Source: an uncultured beta proteobacterium
Lineage (GTDB): Bacteria > Pseudomonadota > Gammaproteobacteria > Burkholderiales > Rhodocyclaceae
Direction: 5' to 3'
NCBI GenBank assembly: GCA_903886975.1
Contig: CAISOB010000064.1
Location: 1-64,000, forward strand
DNA: 64,000 nucleotides
Shown: in pieces, positions 8,882 through 18,741 of the stretch
Numbering within the stretch: position 1 is the stretch's first letter
Layout of the letters: the number at the start of each line of letters is the position of its first letter
The notes under the pieces: generated by a model
What the model was told of the DNA's origin: nothing
What the model saw: only the letters and a program-made list of their open reading frames with translations
The model's database searches: none
Program-made: the position numbers and the translations under genes

Positions 8882-9472
8882 TTATTGGACTTCCGTTTGT
8901 CTCGCTGCCGCCAGATCCTGCGGCGTATCGAGGTCAAAGAAGCTGCGCAGGCCGGGGTCGACCGCAAGGATTTCGTGCTCATCGACGTAGCGCACACTCA
9001 AGGCTTCAAGCGCCGAACGCGGGCTGCGCTTGCCACCGCCGCGCAGAATCGCCAGCAGCGGGGCCAGACAGCTTGCCGCATAGAACGCCGCGAGCGGCTG
9101 CGGGTGGCCATGCACGACGGGCACGACCGCCTGGTACGCGCCCCGCTGCTCGGCCAGGCGCTCGATCAGCGCGGCACACACAAAAGGCATGTCGGCAGCG
9201 ATAGCAAAGATCCAGCCGCTGTCGGCGTGCGCCAGCCCGGCGCACAGACCGGCGAGCGGGCCCGCGTCGGCATAAGCGTCGCAGACTTGCGGCGCGTCGA
9301 TATCGGGGCGGTAGTGGCGAACGCTGACCAGAACCTGCTCGAAGAGCGGCTGCACGACGCCGATTACGCCTTGCAGTAGCGTCTGTTCGCCGAGCATGAG
9401 CCGCGTCTTGTCGCCGCCCATGCGCCGCGACTGCCCGCCGGCAAGGACCAGCGCGGTGCAGTCTTCGATCAT
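8882..9472 (-). CDS. mobA: Molybdenum cofactor guanylyltransferase
   Basis: MobA joins GMP to the molybdenum cofactor to give the bis-MGD form used by DMSO-reductase family enzymes such as nitrate reductase and formate dehydrogenase. The product is 196 residues (E. coli 194) with the nucleotide-binding N-terminus LVLAGGQSRRMGGDK, AGPLAGL and the catalytic region IAADMPFV. The ATG at 9472 overlaps the mobB stop as ATGA, so translation is probably coupled. Its presence predicts bis-MGD enzymes elsewhere in this genome. Confidence 0.95.
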   Translation of the reverse strand: MIEDCTALVLAGGQSRRMGGDKTRLMLGEQTLLQGVIGVVQPLFEQVLVSVRHYRPDIDAPQVCDAYADAGPLAGLCAGLAHADSGWIFAIAADMPFVCAALIERLAEQRGAYQAVVPVVHGHPQPLAAFYAASCLAPLLAILRGGGKRSPRSALEALSVRYVDEHEILAVDPGLRSFFDLDTPQDLAAARQTEVQ

Positions 9473-9975
9473 GGTGCGGCGTGGCCCTGCAAAAAATCGG
9501 CGAGGCCGCAAATGTCGTCGAGCGCGAAGTGCGGCAACTGCGGATAGATTTCGTCCATGTCGGTGACCATCGCCAGCAGATTGTCGGCCGGTGTGCAACG
9601 CGGCGGCTTGGCGCAGGCGCGGCGCAGAATCTCGATCTTGCCGCCGGCGGCGTGGGAAAACCCTTCGGCCAGGACCATGTCGGCCTCGCCAAGAAAGCGC
9701 TCGGCGAGCTGTGCCGGTTCGCGCCGGTCGACCGCATCGGCGACCAGCTGCAATTCGTCGGAAGTGACCAGCATGCTCATCGCCGCGCCGGCCTGCTTGT
9801 AACGCCAGCTATCCTTTCCTTGCCTGTCGAGCGCGACCTTGTGATGCGCGTGCTTGATCGTCGCCAGTTGCAGGCCTCTGCCAACAAGTTCGGGCAGCAG
9901 CTTTTCGATCAGCGTCGTCTTGCCCGAGCCCGAGTGGCCGACAAAGATGAAAACCGCGGGAGGCGCTGATTTCAT
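9469..9975 (-). CDS. mobB: Molybdopterin-guanine dinucleotide biosynthesis adapter protein
   Basis: MobB is a GTP-binding accessory protein of MobA; it is not essential in E. coli. The 168-residue product has a P-loop GHSGSGKT at 13-20, IKHAHH after it, and VLAEGFSHA, all typical of MobB. Both its ends overlap neighbours by four bases (ATGA): its start with the stop of moaE and its stop with the start of mobA. Cytoplasmic. Confidence 0.95.
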   Translation of the reverse strand: MKSAPPAVFIFVGHSGSGKTTLIEKLLPELVGRGLQLATIKHAHHKVALDRQGKDSWRYKQAGAAMSMLVTSDELQLVADAVDRREPAQLAERFLGEADMVLAEGFSHAAGGKIEILRRACAKPPRCTPADNLLAMVTDMDEIYPQLPHFALDDICGLADFLQGHAAP

Positions 9976-10397
9976 GGGTGCGGCGTGACCCAGGATTCGC
10001 CCTGCGGGGTGATTTCCTTCTTCCAGATCGGCACGCGTTCCTTCAATTCATCGATCAGCCACTGGCAGGCTTGCAGCGCCGGGGCGCGATGTTCGGCGCC
10101 GGCGGCGATGAAGACAATCGCATCGCCCGCCTTGACCACGCCGAGGCGATGCACGAGACGGGCATCGATCAAACCGAAACGCGCGATCGCCTCTTCGCGC
10201 AACTTGCGCATTTCGGCGACGGCCATGCTGGCGTAGGCGTCGAAACTGATCTCGCTCACCTGCCGCCCCTGCGAAAAATCGCGCGCGCAACCGAGAAAAG
10301 TCGCGATGCCGCCCATGCGCGGCGAACCGCTGCGCATGGCCTTGACTTCCTCGTCCTGCGAGAAGTCTTCCAGCTGTATGCGCACGGCATCGGACAT
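9972..10397 (-). CDS. moaE: Molybdopterin synthase catalytic subunit
   Basis: MoaE, with thiocarboxylated MoaD, converts cyclic pyranopterin monophosphate to molybdopterin. The 141-residue protein carries GGIATFLGCARDFSQG, the conserved DAYASMA region and the lysine-containing C-terminal IWKKEITPQGESWV. The ATG at 10397 (MSDAVRIQ) is preferred over an upstream start that would run into moaD; it lies one base after the moaD stop. Confidence 0.95.
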   Translation of the reverse strand: MSDAVRIQLEDFSQDEEVKAMRSGSPRMGGIATFLGCARDFSQGRQVSEISFDAYASMAVAEMRKLREEAIARFGLIDARLVHRLGVVKAGDAIVFIAAGAEHRAPALQACQWLIDELKERVPIWKKEITPQGESWVTPHP

Positions 10398-10398
10398 G

Positions 10399-10634
10399 TC
10401 AGCCGCCGGAAAACTTCGACATGAAGACCAGCTCACTGTGGTCGCTTAGCATCAGCGCATCGTCGCGGGCCTGTTCGCCGTTTACCGCGGCGATGGAAAC
10501 GATTTCGAAGGCTTGCGGATAGCGTTGCTGCAATTGCGCCCGCACGTCGCCCAAGCGCATCCCGTCCATATGGCCGATTTCCAGCCGGCTGGCGCCGACG
10601 CGCTCGGCGACGGGGCCGAAAAACAGGACCGTGA

Positions 10635-10638
<4 letters not shown>
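10399..10638 (-). CDS. moaD: Molybdopterin synthase sulfur carrier subunit
   Basis: MoaD is a ubiquitin-like sulfur carrier whose C-terminal Gly-Gly is adenylated by MoeB and thiocarboxylated. The product is 79 residues (E. coli 81), beginning ITVLFFGPVAERVG and ending KFSGG, so the essential Gly-Gly is present. I place the start at TTG 10638, which overlaps the moaC TGA stop as TTGA and has GAGGCGG upstream; longer starts add residues unlike MoaD. No moeB is in the window, so the activating enzyme must be encoded elsewhere. Confidence 0.92.
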
Positions 10639-11159
<521 letters not shown>

Positions 11160-11199
11160 CGCAATTCCTTATTGAATAATGCCGTTGGCTTTCCGGTCC

Positions 11200-12222
11200 C
11201 TAGCCGCCAATATACGACATTTCGATCTTGCGGCGCAGCGGTTGAACGGTCGCGGCCTGGCGCAACTCCGAATAGCGGTCGCCGCGCCGCGCCCAGGCGT
11301 CGACGATCAGGCCGCTGAGTGTCGCATCGCTCGCATTGCGCCGCAGCGGGTCGCGCAAGTCAAGCCCTTCGGTGGCAAACAGGCAGGTGTACAGCTTGCC
11401 GTCGGTCGACAACCTGACGCGGCTGCAGTCACGGCAGAAGGCTTGGCTGACCGAAGCGATCACCCCGATTTCACCGCCGCCGTCGGCGTAGGACCAGCGC
11501 TTGGCGACTTCCCCGCTATAGTTCGAGTCGACCGCATTTATCGGAAAGTGGCTGCTAATTGTCGCCAGGATTTCCTGCGCGGTCACGACGTCATCCATGC
11601 GCCAGCCGTTGGTGCTACCGACGTCCATGAATTCGATGAAGCGCAGAATGATGCCGCTGTGGCGAAAATGCCGGACTAGCGGGAGTATTTCATCCTCGTT
11701 CACGCCGCGCTTGACGACGCAATTGATTTTCAGCGGCGTCAAGCCGGCTGCCTGCGCGGCTGCGATACCGTCGAGGACGGTGGCGACCGATACCTGCGTA
11801 TCGCTCATGCGCTGGAAGGTGGCTTCGCTCAGGCCGTCGAGGCTGACGGTGAGGCGCGACAGGCCCGCATCCTTTAACGCCTGTGCTTTCTTTGGCAGCA
11901 GCAGGCCATTGGTGGTCATGGCAATCTCGATAGTCTGGCCCGTGTTGATGCGCAGCGTCGCCAGTTTCTCGACCAAGCGCTCGATGCCATGGCGTAGAAG
12001 CGGCTCGCCGCCGCTCAAGCGAATCTTGCGCACGCCGAGCCGGACGAACAAGCCGGCGAGCCGATGTATCTCTTCAAAGTTGAGCAGCTCGGCGCGTGGC
12101 AGAAAAACGAAATCCTTGCCGAAGACTTCGCGCGGCATGCAGTAGGTGCAGCGCAGATTGCAGCGGTCGGTTACCGAAATTCGCAGGTCGCGCAAAGGCC
12201 TGCTCAGCGTGTCGCTGACCAT
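11200..12222 (-). CDS. moaA: GTP 3',8-cyclase (radical SAM)
   Basis: MoaA carries out the first step of molybdenum cofactor synthesis, a radical SAM cyclisation of GTP. The 340-residue protein has the N-terminal 4Fe-4S motif CNLRCTYC (CxxxCxxC), the SAM-binding LSGGEPLLR, the C-terminal second cluster with CRDCSRVR and a final Gly-Gly required by the family. The ATG at 12222 has GGAG about 8 bases upstream; an in-frame extension to 12306 lacks support. It is the first gene of the cofactor operon and is divergent from the BenE-type transporter. Confidence 0.96.
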   Translation of the reverse strand: MVSDTLSRPLRDLRISVTDRCNLRCTYCMPREVFGKDFVFLPRAELLNFEEIHRLAGLFVRLGVRKIRLSGGEPLLRHGIERLVEKLATLRINTGQTIEIAMTTNGLLLPKKAQALKDAGLSRLTVSLDGLSEATFQRMSDTQVSVATVLDGIAAAQAAGLTPLKINCVVKRGVNEDEILPLVRHFRHSGIILRFIEFMDVGSTNGWRMDDVVTAQEILATISSHFPINAVDSNYSGEVAKRWSYADGGGEIGVIASVSQAFCRDCSRVRLSTDGKLYTCLFATEGLDLRDPLRRNASDATLSGLIVDAWARRGDRYSELRQAATVQPLRRKIEMSYIGG

Positions 12223-12419
12223 GGCGGTGGCTCCGTTTCCTGTAATCAACTTGAGGCCTCGTTTATCCCGAAAGACGAGAAGCGAAAGACACGCATTGAC
12301 CAACACAGTTCATTGTAGCAAGGCACTGGCCTGCGGCTGCTGATTTCGGCTGCGGCGGGATGTTAGGATGCGTTTCGCGTAGGGCATCCACATTGATCGA
12401 TTTTCGCAACGGGGCAGGT

Positions 12420-13574
12420 ATGGGCAGATTTTTCGGACTTTCACATCTTTCCGCCGGCTTCATCGCCGTATTGGTCGGCTACACGAGTTCAGCGGCCATC
12501 GTTTTTCAGGCAGCCACGGCGGCCGGCGCGACGGCGGCACATATCAGCTCGTGGCTTCTGGCTTTGGGGCTTGGAATGGGGGTCACCTGCATCGGCCTGT
12601 CGATCTATTACCGCAGCCCGGTACTGACCGCGTGGTCTACGCCGGGCGCAGCGCTGCTGGCCAGCGCGCTGGCCGGGATTCCGATGAGCGAGGCGATTGG
12701 CGCATTCCTCGTCGCGTCGATGCTGCTCACCCTGTGCGGTGTCGCCGGCTGGTTCGAAACGATCATGCGCCACGTCCCCAAGTCGCTGGCGGCGGGGATG
12801 CTGGCCGGTGTGCTGCTGCGCTTCGGCACGGACGTCTTCCTGTCCCTGCGATCGCAACCGGGGATGGTAGGCCTGATGCTGGCGGTCTACTTTGCCGGTC
12901 GCATCGCCAATTCGCGCTTTACGGTGCCGCTGACTTTCCTTGCCGGTCTGGCCTGGGCGGCGTTCGGCCGATTGATCCAGTTGGACAGCTTGACACTGAG
13001 CCTAGCGCAGCCGATCTTTACCGCGCCGACCTTTAGTTTCTCGACGGCCGTCGGTGTTGGCGTTCCCTTGTTTCTCGTCACCATGGCTTCGCAGAATGTT
13101 CCCGGCATCGCCGTGCTGCGCGCCAATGGCTACGACACGCCGGTCTCGCCGCTGATCGCCTGGACCGGATTGACCGGCCTGCTGCTCGCGCCGTTCGGCG
13201 GTTTTTCCTTCAACCTCGCGGCCATCACGGCGGCCATCTGCATGAGCCCGGAGGCCGACAGAAACCCGCAACGCCGCTACCTGGCGGCGGTTTGGGCCGG
13301 GGTCTTCTATCTCTTGACCGGCCTGCTCGGCGCCACCGTGGCCAGCGTCTTCGCAGCCCTGCCCAAGGAACTCGTGGCGGCAATCGCCGGCCTTGCCCTG
13401 CTCGGAACGATCGGCAATAGCTTGGCTGCGGCCCTGAACGACCAAAGCGAACGGGACGCCGCCCTGATCACCTTTCTCGTTACGGCGTCAGGCTTGACGC
13501 TGCTTGGCCTGGGCAGCGCTTTCTGGGGCCTTCTGTTCGGCCTTGCGGTGCTGAAAATCATGCCGCGCAAGTAA
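12420..13574 (+). CDS. benE: BenE-family benzoate/H+ symporter-like permease
   Basis: The 384-residue inner-membrane protein is almost entirely hydrophobic with about twelve membrane segments. It has the BenE pattern: SAGFIAVLVGYTSSAAIVFQ at the start, SWLLALGLGMG, YYRSPVLTAWSTPGAALL, ASQNVPGIAVLRANGY and APFGGFSFNLAAITAAIC. The best known member transports benzoate with protons, but many BenE-like proteins lie outside aromatic clusters, as here, so the substrate is unproven. ATG at 12420 (MGRFFGLS) is chosen because residues upstream of it are not hydrophobic or conserved; a longer start exists at 12360. Confidence 0.88.
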   Translation: MGRFFGLSHLSAGFIAVLVGYTSSAAIVFQAATAAGATAAHISSWLLALGLGMGVTCIGLSIYYRSPVLTAWSTPGAALLASALAGIPMSEAIGAFLVASMLLTLCGVAGWFETIMRHVPKSLAAGMLAGVLLRFGTDVFLSLRSQPGMVGLMLAVYFAGRIANSRFTVPLTFLAGLAWAAFGRLIQLDSLTLSLAQPIFTAPTFSFSTAVGVGVPLFLVTMASQNVPGIAVLRANGYDTPVSPLIAWTGLTGLLLAPFGGFSFNLAAITAAICMSPEADRNPQRRYLAAVWAGVFYLLTGLLGATVASVFAALPKELVAAIAGLALLGTIGNSLAAALNDQSERDAALITFLVTASGLTLLGLGSAFWGLLFGLAVLKIMPRK

Positions 13575-13657
13575 GCGCCGGAGGCCGGTCGAAAGGCGAT
13601 TGTGGCGGACTTTCCCGGCTGAAGATGATCTTTGGATACTTAGCGAGCTGATTTCAT

Positions 13658-13663
13658 TATAAT
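13658..13663 (+). promoter_or_regulatory. Candidate -10 element upstream of the GGDEF-EAL gene
   Basis: A perfect TATAAT lies about 105 bases upstream of the GGDEF-EAL start in locally AT-rich sequence. The possible -35 (TTGGAT at 13632-13637) is spaced 20 bases away, which is long, so this is a weak prediction. Confidence 0.3.
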
Positions 13664-13767
13664 TTACCCAAGCCGCATGACGCGGAGCGGCAACCATCCG
13701 AGTGATTTGACCGGCAGCGGGCCTGCCGAAATTCGCGAGCGAGCAAGGCCATTGATTCGCTCATTTA

Positions 13768-16050
13768 TTGACTATTCTCTCGTACCTTCTTGCTCCTCGA
13801 GTCGACATCTTGCCTGCCACCGATCGCGTTTCGCTGATCATCACTCGTCTCGCGGCCATCGTCGCCGTGCTGGTGACAATCAGCCTGCCGCTCGGCTATG
13901 GCGTCATATCGTTGGGGAATTTCAGCGACATTCTGGAATTTGAGGCCAAGGTCAAGGCCAACGCGCTGACGGGATTGGTGGGCAGCAGCCCCGATTCATG
14001 GATGTTCGATGAAGCCCGCATTCGCGCGCTGATTTCGCGCGACCTGGCGGCCTTCAGCGACGAGCGGGTGCAGGTCTATACCGCACAGGGAACCCAGGTC
14101 ACGCAAAGCGGCAAGGCCCCGCGAGAACCGGTCTTCATGCGCGCCTACCCGCTCAAGGACGCTGAGCGCGTCGTCGGCCATATCGAGGTCAGCAGTTCGC
14201 TGCGCGGCCTTATTTATGACACCGGTATTGCAGCTCTGCTCGGCCTGCTGCTCGGTTCGGCAGTATTTACGGTGATGCGCATCCTGCCGCTGCGCGCTTT
14301 GCGACGGGTTACCGACGCCTTGTTCGAGGAAAAGGAACGCGCCGAAACCACCTTGCACTCGATCAGCGACGCGGTGATCACCACCGATGCGCAGGGCCAT
14401 GTCAAATTCCTCAATCCCACGGCCGAGCAACTGCTCGGCACAACGCTGGCGAGCGCGCGCGACCGGGCCTTGTCGACTGTCGTCCTGCTGGTCGATGGAA
14501 CCGGCAATGGGCGTATCGAAGACTCGCTTTACCGGGCACTAAACGAGGCAAAGGGCGTGTCCTGCGAGGGAAGCAGCGAATTGTGCCGTCCTGACGGAAC
14601 GACGATCGCGGTCGAGGAGCGCTCCGCCCCCATTTTCGATCAAGAAGGCCGCGTAACCGGCGGCGTCATGGTGCTGCGCGATGTGAGCGCATCGCGTGAG
14701 TATATCCAGCGGCGCTCCTGGGAGGCCACGCACGACCTGCTGACCGGTCTCGTCAATCGGCGCGAGTTCGAGAACCGGGTGACGCTTGCCCTGGCGGAAG
14801 TGCAACAAGCGTCCAGTCCCTATGTCGTCTGTTACCTCGATCTTGATCGTTTCAAGGTGGTCAACGATTCTTGCGGCCACGCCGCCGGCGATGAATTGCT
14901 GATCCAGATCACGCAACTGATGGTGACGCGTATTCGCGACAGCGACACCCTGGCCAGGCTGGGCGGCGACGATTTCGGTTTGCTGCTAGAGCGCTGCGAA
15001 GTCCAGCGCGGCCAGGTGATTGCCACCGAAATCATGGCGGCCATCAAGGACCATCACTTTGTCTGGGAAGGCAAGGTGTTTACAGTCGGCGTCAGCATCG
15101 GCATGACGGCCGTCAGCGCCGACCATCTGGGCGTCGCCGAGATCATCGGCGAGGCGGATTGCGCCTGCTACTGGGCCAAGGAACAAGGGCGCAACCGTGT
15201 TTGCGTCTATCTGGCGAGCGACATGGATCTCGCCGCGCGGCGCAGCGAAACCGGCTGGGTCGCACGAATCAATGCTGCTTTGCAGGAGCACCGCTTCATT
15301 CTCTACGAACAGACTTACCGCCCATTGAACGCGGCGGCAGGCGGCCGCGAACACCTTGAGATTTTGCTCAGAATGATTGACGAGCGTGGCGCGATCGTCG
15401 CGCCGGGTGTCTTTTTACCGGCGGCCGAACGCCATAACCTGATGCCCGAGATCGACCGCCGGGTCATCGCCGAGGTATTCAGTCAGTACGGCCGGCTTGT
15501 TGCCGGACGCGGCGGAATGCCATTGACCTGTGCCATCAATCTGTCCGCAGCGTCGATCAGTTCGGAAGGATTCATCGAGCACATCGGCGAGCAGGCGCGG
15601 AAGTATTCGCTGATTCCGGGTTCGATCTGTTTCGAGCTGAGCGAAACCCTGACCGTCAATCACCTCGAGGCGGCGGCAGAGTTCATGCGTCAATGCAGGA
15701 CGATGGGCATCCACTTCGGGCTTGACGATTTCGGAACCGGGACCAGTTCTTTCGGCTACCTGAAGAAGCTGCCGGTCGATTACCTGAAGATTGATGGTGG
15801 CTTTGTCAAGAATATCGAAAGCGACAAGGTCGATCGGGCGATGACTGAAGCCATCAACCGCATCGGACATATCATGGGCAAGACGACCATCGCGAAATAC
15901 GCCGAAACCGAGGCGATCATCGTGCAGCTTCAGGCGATGGGCGTGGATTACGCACAAGGTTACGGTGTTGGTTTGCCAAGACCGCTGCTGGCGACAGCGG
16001 GCATATCGGGCGACCTGTTCGGCGGCGCGGACCCAGATCCGCCGGAATAA
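13768..16050 (+). CDS. Membrane PAS-GGDEF-EAL cyclic-di-GMP protein
   Basis: A 760-residue regulator of c-di-GMP. A first membrane segment is at about 25-47, a periplasmic sensor region at 50-148 and a second membrane segment at 150-170. PAS is at 190-310, GGDEF at 318-485 and EAL at 495-750. The GGDEF site is intact (GGDDF, 399-403) with an inhibitory I-site RxxD at 390-393, so cyclase activity is likely. The EAL domain has EIL for EAL (531-533), INLSA and LDDFGTGTSSFGYL, but the usual AEGVE loop reads AKYAE, so phosphodiesterase activity is doubtful. No ATG or good ribosome site is seen; TTG at 13768 is the only start that keeps the first membrane segment. Confidence 0.85.
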   Translation: MTILSYLLAPRVDILPATDRVSLIITRLAAIVAVLVTISLPLGYGVISLGNFSDILEFEAKVKANALTGLVGSSPDSWMFDEARIRALISRDLAAFSDERVQVYTAQGTQVTQSGKAPREPVFMRAYPLKDAERVVGHIEVSSSLRGLIYDTGIAALLGLLLGSAVFTVMRILPLRALRRVTDALFEEKERAETTLHSISDAVITTDAQGHVKFLNPTAEQLLGTTLASARDRALSTVVLLVDGTGNGRIEDSLYRALNEAKGVSCEGSSELCRPDGTTIAVEERSAPIFDQEGRVTGGVMVLRDVSASREYIQRRSWEATHDLLTGLVNRREFENRVTLALAEVQQASSPYVVCYLDLDRFKVVNDSCGHAAGDELLIQITQLMVTRIRDSDTLARLGGDDFGLLLERCEVQRGQVIATEIMAAIKDHHFVWEGKVFTVGVSIGMTAVSADHLGVAEIIGEADCACYWAKEQGRNRVCVYLASDMDLAARRSETGWVARINAALQEHRFILYEQTYRPLNAAAGGREHLEILLRMIDERGAIVAPGVFLPAAERHNLMPEIDRRVIAEVFSQYGRLVAGRGGMPLTCAINLSAASISSEGFIEHIGEQARKYSLIPGSICFELSETLTVNHLEAAAEFMRQCRTMGIHFGLDDFGTGTSSFGYLKKLPVDYLKIDGGFVKNIESDKVDRAMTEAINRIGHIMGKTTIAKYAETEAIIVQLQAMGVDYAQGYGVGLPRPLLATAGISGDLFGGADPDPPE

Positions 16051-16130
16051 TACCGCCACGAGCGGCGGTGAAACCGGCGAACTCGCGGCAATAGTTTTCG
16101 TTCAGGCACAGTTTCTAGGATAATGCGCCG

Positions 16131-17540
16131 GTGGAATCCAAGCTCTCCCCCCTTTCGAAGACTTCCGGTCTCGCCTCCGCTTGGCAACGCTGGCGTGGCC
16201 GCGTCAACGGCATGCCCGTGCTGGGCAGCTTGCCGTACATTGCGGTAAAGGCTGAAGCCATCGCCACGCTCGAGAGCCCGGTCGCCTATCGTGAAACATT
16301 GCTGGCGCTGATTGCTGGCGCGAAGCGGCGAATCATGCTGGCCACCCTCTACCTGCAGGATGACGACGGCGGCCGTGAGGTTCTGGCCGCGCTCTACGCC
16401 GCAAAGAAAGCGCAGCCGCAACTCGAAATCGCGGTCTTCGTCGACTGGCATCGCGCCCAGCGCGGGCTGATCGGCAAGACCCGCTCGGCCGGCAACGCCG
16501 GAATGTACAAGGAGATGGCGCGTCGCCTCGGCCCGGGCGTTGAAATCTATGGGGTGCCGATACAGCGTCGAGAGTTCATGGGGGTAATGCACCTCAAAGG
16601 CTTCATCGTCGACGACAAAGTCCTTTACAGCGGCGCCAGCCTCAACGATGTCTACCTGCAACGGCACGGACGCTATCGTCTTGACCGCTACCATCTGATC
16701 GCCAACCGGCCGCTGGCCGATTGCCTGGCCGGCCTGCTGACCGAGGCCGTACGCGACGACCCGGCCGTGCACTCGTTGAGCATCGGCAAGACCCCCACGA
16801 CAGTTAGTCTGCGCAACGCTATCGTCCGGTTTCGCCGAGCACTCGCCAAGGCTCGTTATTCGTTCATCCACGCGACGATCGCTGCCGGAGAAGTCGGCAT
16901 CACGCCACTGCTCGGCATTGGCACGCGCGGTAATGAGCTCAATGCGACGATCGTGCAGATGATCCTGCGCACCCAGCGGCAGCTGGTCGTATTCACGCCC
17001 TATTTCAATCTGCCGGGGCCGATCCGCAAGGCCGTCGATAACCGCATCAAGGCCGGCTGCCAGGTCACCATCGTTCTTGGTGACAAGGCGGCGAATGACT
17101 TCTATATCCCGCCCGAAGAGCCCTTCAAGACGATCGGCGCGCTGCCTTACCTCTACGAAGCCAACCTGCGCCGTTTTTGCAAGACGCACCAGCGGGCCAT
17201 CGCCGCCGGCCTGCTCAACGTGCAACTTTGGCGCGACGAAGACAATACGTTTCATCTCAAGGGTCTGCTGGTCGATGACGATTACGCCTTGCTGACCGGC
17301 AACAATCTTAACCCGCGTGCCTGGCGTCTCGATCTGGAGAACGGCCTGCTGCTGCACGATCCACAGAAGCTGCTGCTCGCCCAGCACCAGGTCGAACTGG
17401 ACAGAATCATGGCGCACACGCGACGGCTCGAGCACCACAGCGCGCTCGACCCGGTCGCGAGTTACCCGCTGCCCGTACAACGCTTGATGAAGCGCCTGGC
17501 CCGCGTGCGCGCAGACCGTCTGGTCAATCAGGTGCTTTAG
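16131..17540 (+). CDS. pssA: CDP-diacylglycerol-serine O-phosphatidyltransferase (PLD type)
   Basis: PssA makes phosphatidylserine, the precursor of phosphatidylethanolamine, at the inner face of the membrane. The 469-residue protein (E. coli 451) belongs to the phospholipase D superfamily and keeps both HxKxxxxD motifs: H154-K156-D161 (HLKGFIVD) and H375-K377-D382 (HLKGLLVD). The following GNNLNPRAWRLDLENGLL is typical of gammaproteobacterial-type PssA. Start is GTG at 16131. It stands alone, between the GGDEF-EAL gene and the convergent sensor kinase. Confidence 0.93.
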   Translation: MESKLSPLSKTSGLASAWQRWRGRVNGMPVLGSLPYIAVKAEAIATLESPVAYRETLLALIAGAKRRIMLATLYLQDDDGGREVLAALYAAKKAQPQLEIAVFVDWHRAQRGLIGKTRSAGNAGMYKEMARRLGPGVEIYGVPIQRREFMGVMHLKGFIVDDKVLYSGASLNDVYLQRHGRYRLDRYHLIANRPLADCLAGLLTEAVRDDPAVHSLSIGKTPTTVSLRNAIVRFRRALAKARYSFIHATIAAGEVGITPLLGIGTRGNELNATIVQMILRTQRQLVVFTPYFNLPGPIRKAVDNRIKAGCQVTIVLGDKAANDFYIPPEEPFKTIGALPYLYEANLRRFCKTHQRAIAAGLLNVQLWRDEDNTFHLKGLLVDDDYALLTGNNLNPRAWRLDLENGLLLHDPQKLLLAQHQVELDRIMAHTRRLEHHSALDPVASYPLPVQRLMKRLARVRADRLVNQVL

Positions 17541-17576
17541 AGCCCGGACTCATTGGGCTGCGTCGGCCGGCATTGA

Positions 17577-18725
17577 CTACGCCAGGACGCGCGCCAGGAC
17601 GATACACAGACGCAGCCCGCCCTCGGGCCGATTGACGACCGCGATGCGGCCGTGATGCCGGTCGACGATCTGCTTGGCGATGGCCAGACCCAAGCCGTGG
17701 CCACTTCTGTCCGCGCTCGTCGTGCCGCGATGGAAGGGAAGAAATAGTCGATCGATATCGGCGCTGAGAACGCCGGGGCCACGATCATCGACGCTGACCC
17801 TGACTTCTTCCGCCGTAGACGATAACTCGACCCCCACCCACCCCCCGGAGCGCGCATGCGTCAGCGCGTTGCGCAATAAATTGTCAAACGCGCGATGCAA
17901 CATTTCCGGATCGCCTTGCACCAGTACGCTGTCCGGAGCCGACAGTTCGATGCAGCACGCCGCCTGCTCCGCTTCCGGCGCCGCATCCGCTACGACGTCG
18001 CCGAGCAGTTCGGAAATATCGACGATCTCATGCGCGCGCTCGTCCATCCCGGACTCCAGTCGCGACAGGGTCAGCAGCTCGCTAAGCAGTCCGTCCATCC
18101 GCATTGATTCATGCTCCAGCCGGGAGAGGCAGACGTCGAGGTTTTCCGGCTGTTGTCGTGCCAGCCCGATGATGGCATTCAAACGGGCGAGCGGTGATCT
18201 CAGCTCATGCGAAACATCGTAAAGCAAGCGACGCTGCCCCTCCATCAACTGAGCAAGATGCCTGGCCATGCGGTCGAAATCGCGGCCAAGATCGGCGAGT
18301 TCGTCGCGACGCGCGCCCATGGCTGCGGCAAGCTCCGGCACGAGCCGGCCGCTCGCCCCGGCCTGCAGTGCCATGCGCAGACGGCGTATCGGACGCGACA
18401 CATAGGCCGCCAACAAGGCGGCAAAGATCAGGCTGACGATCGCACCGGCCAACAAATGGAGGATCGGTAGTTTGGGGCCGTGTATCGGCGGTGGCGGCGG
18501 CTTCCGGCCATTCGGACCGGCTAGCGGTAGTGGAAACGGAGGCGGGTCAAAATGATGGGCACTTTCTGCCGGTTCTGCGGCAAAGCGCGGTGGCGGCGGC
18601 TCGGCCCCCTGTTCTGCCCGAATCGCCCAGATCGCCAGCCCGATGCCAAGTACGGCGGTCATTTGCGCAAGAAAGAAGAAGATCAGAAACTTCCAGAACA
18701 GGCGGCCTAGCGGAAGATAGGGCAT
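17577..18725 (-). CDS. Sensor histidine kinase with proline-rich periplasmic loop
   Basis: An inner-membrane kinase of 382 residues. Membrane segments are at about 12-35 and 88-108, and between them a short periplasmic loop is very rich in proline with a His pair (residues 41-87). HAMP follows at about 110-162, then HisKA with phospho-His H173 in DVSHELRSPLARL, and the ATP-binding domain (NLLRNALTHA, DRGPGV, GHGLGLAIAKQI). It is 16 bases downstream of its response regulator. The loop is too small for a folded sensor domain, so it may sense a metal ion or envelope state directly; this is inference. It resembles the CpxA/CusS group in layout only. Confidence 0.92.
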   Translation of the reverse strand: MPYLPLGRLFWKFLIFFFLAQMTAVLGIGLAIWAIRAEQGAEPPPPRFAAEPAESAHHFDPPPFPLPLAGPNGRKPPPPPIHGPKLPILHLLAGAIVSLIFAALLAAYVSRPIRRLRMALQAGASGRLVPELAAAMGARRDELADLGRDFDRMARHLAQLMEGQRRLLYDVSHELRSPLARLNAIIGLARQQPENLDVCLSRLEHESMRMDGLLSELLTLSRLESGMDERAHEIVDISELLGDVVADAAPEAEQAACCIELSAPDSVLVQGDPEMLHRAFDNLLRNALTHARSGGWVGVELSSTAEEVRVSVDDRGPGVLSADIDRLFLPFHRGTTSADRSGHGLGLAIAKQIVDRHHGRIAVVNRPEGGLRLCIVLARVLA

Positions 18726-18741
18726 GGGCGACCTTCGTTCT

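Noticed and set aside
12223..12419. A molybdenum-cofactor riboswitch upstream of moaA
   Set aside because: The leader before the moaA start is short and no multi-stem fold like the Moco RNA motif could be made out.
15960..17480. A 506-codon open frame on the minus strand, longer than the gene opposite it
   Set aside because: It is antisense to pssA, which has both HxKxxxxD motifs; the antisense product has no family pattern and is a by-product of high G+C at third positions.
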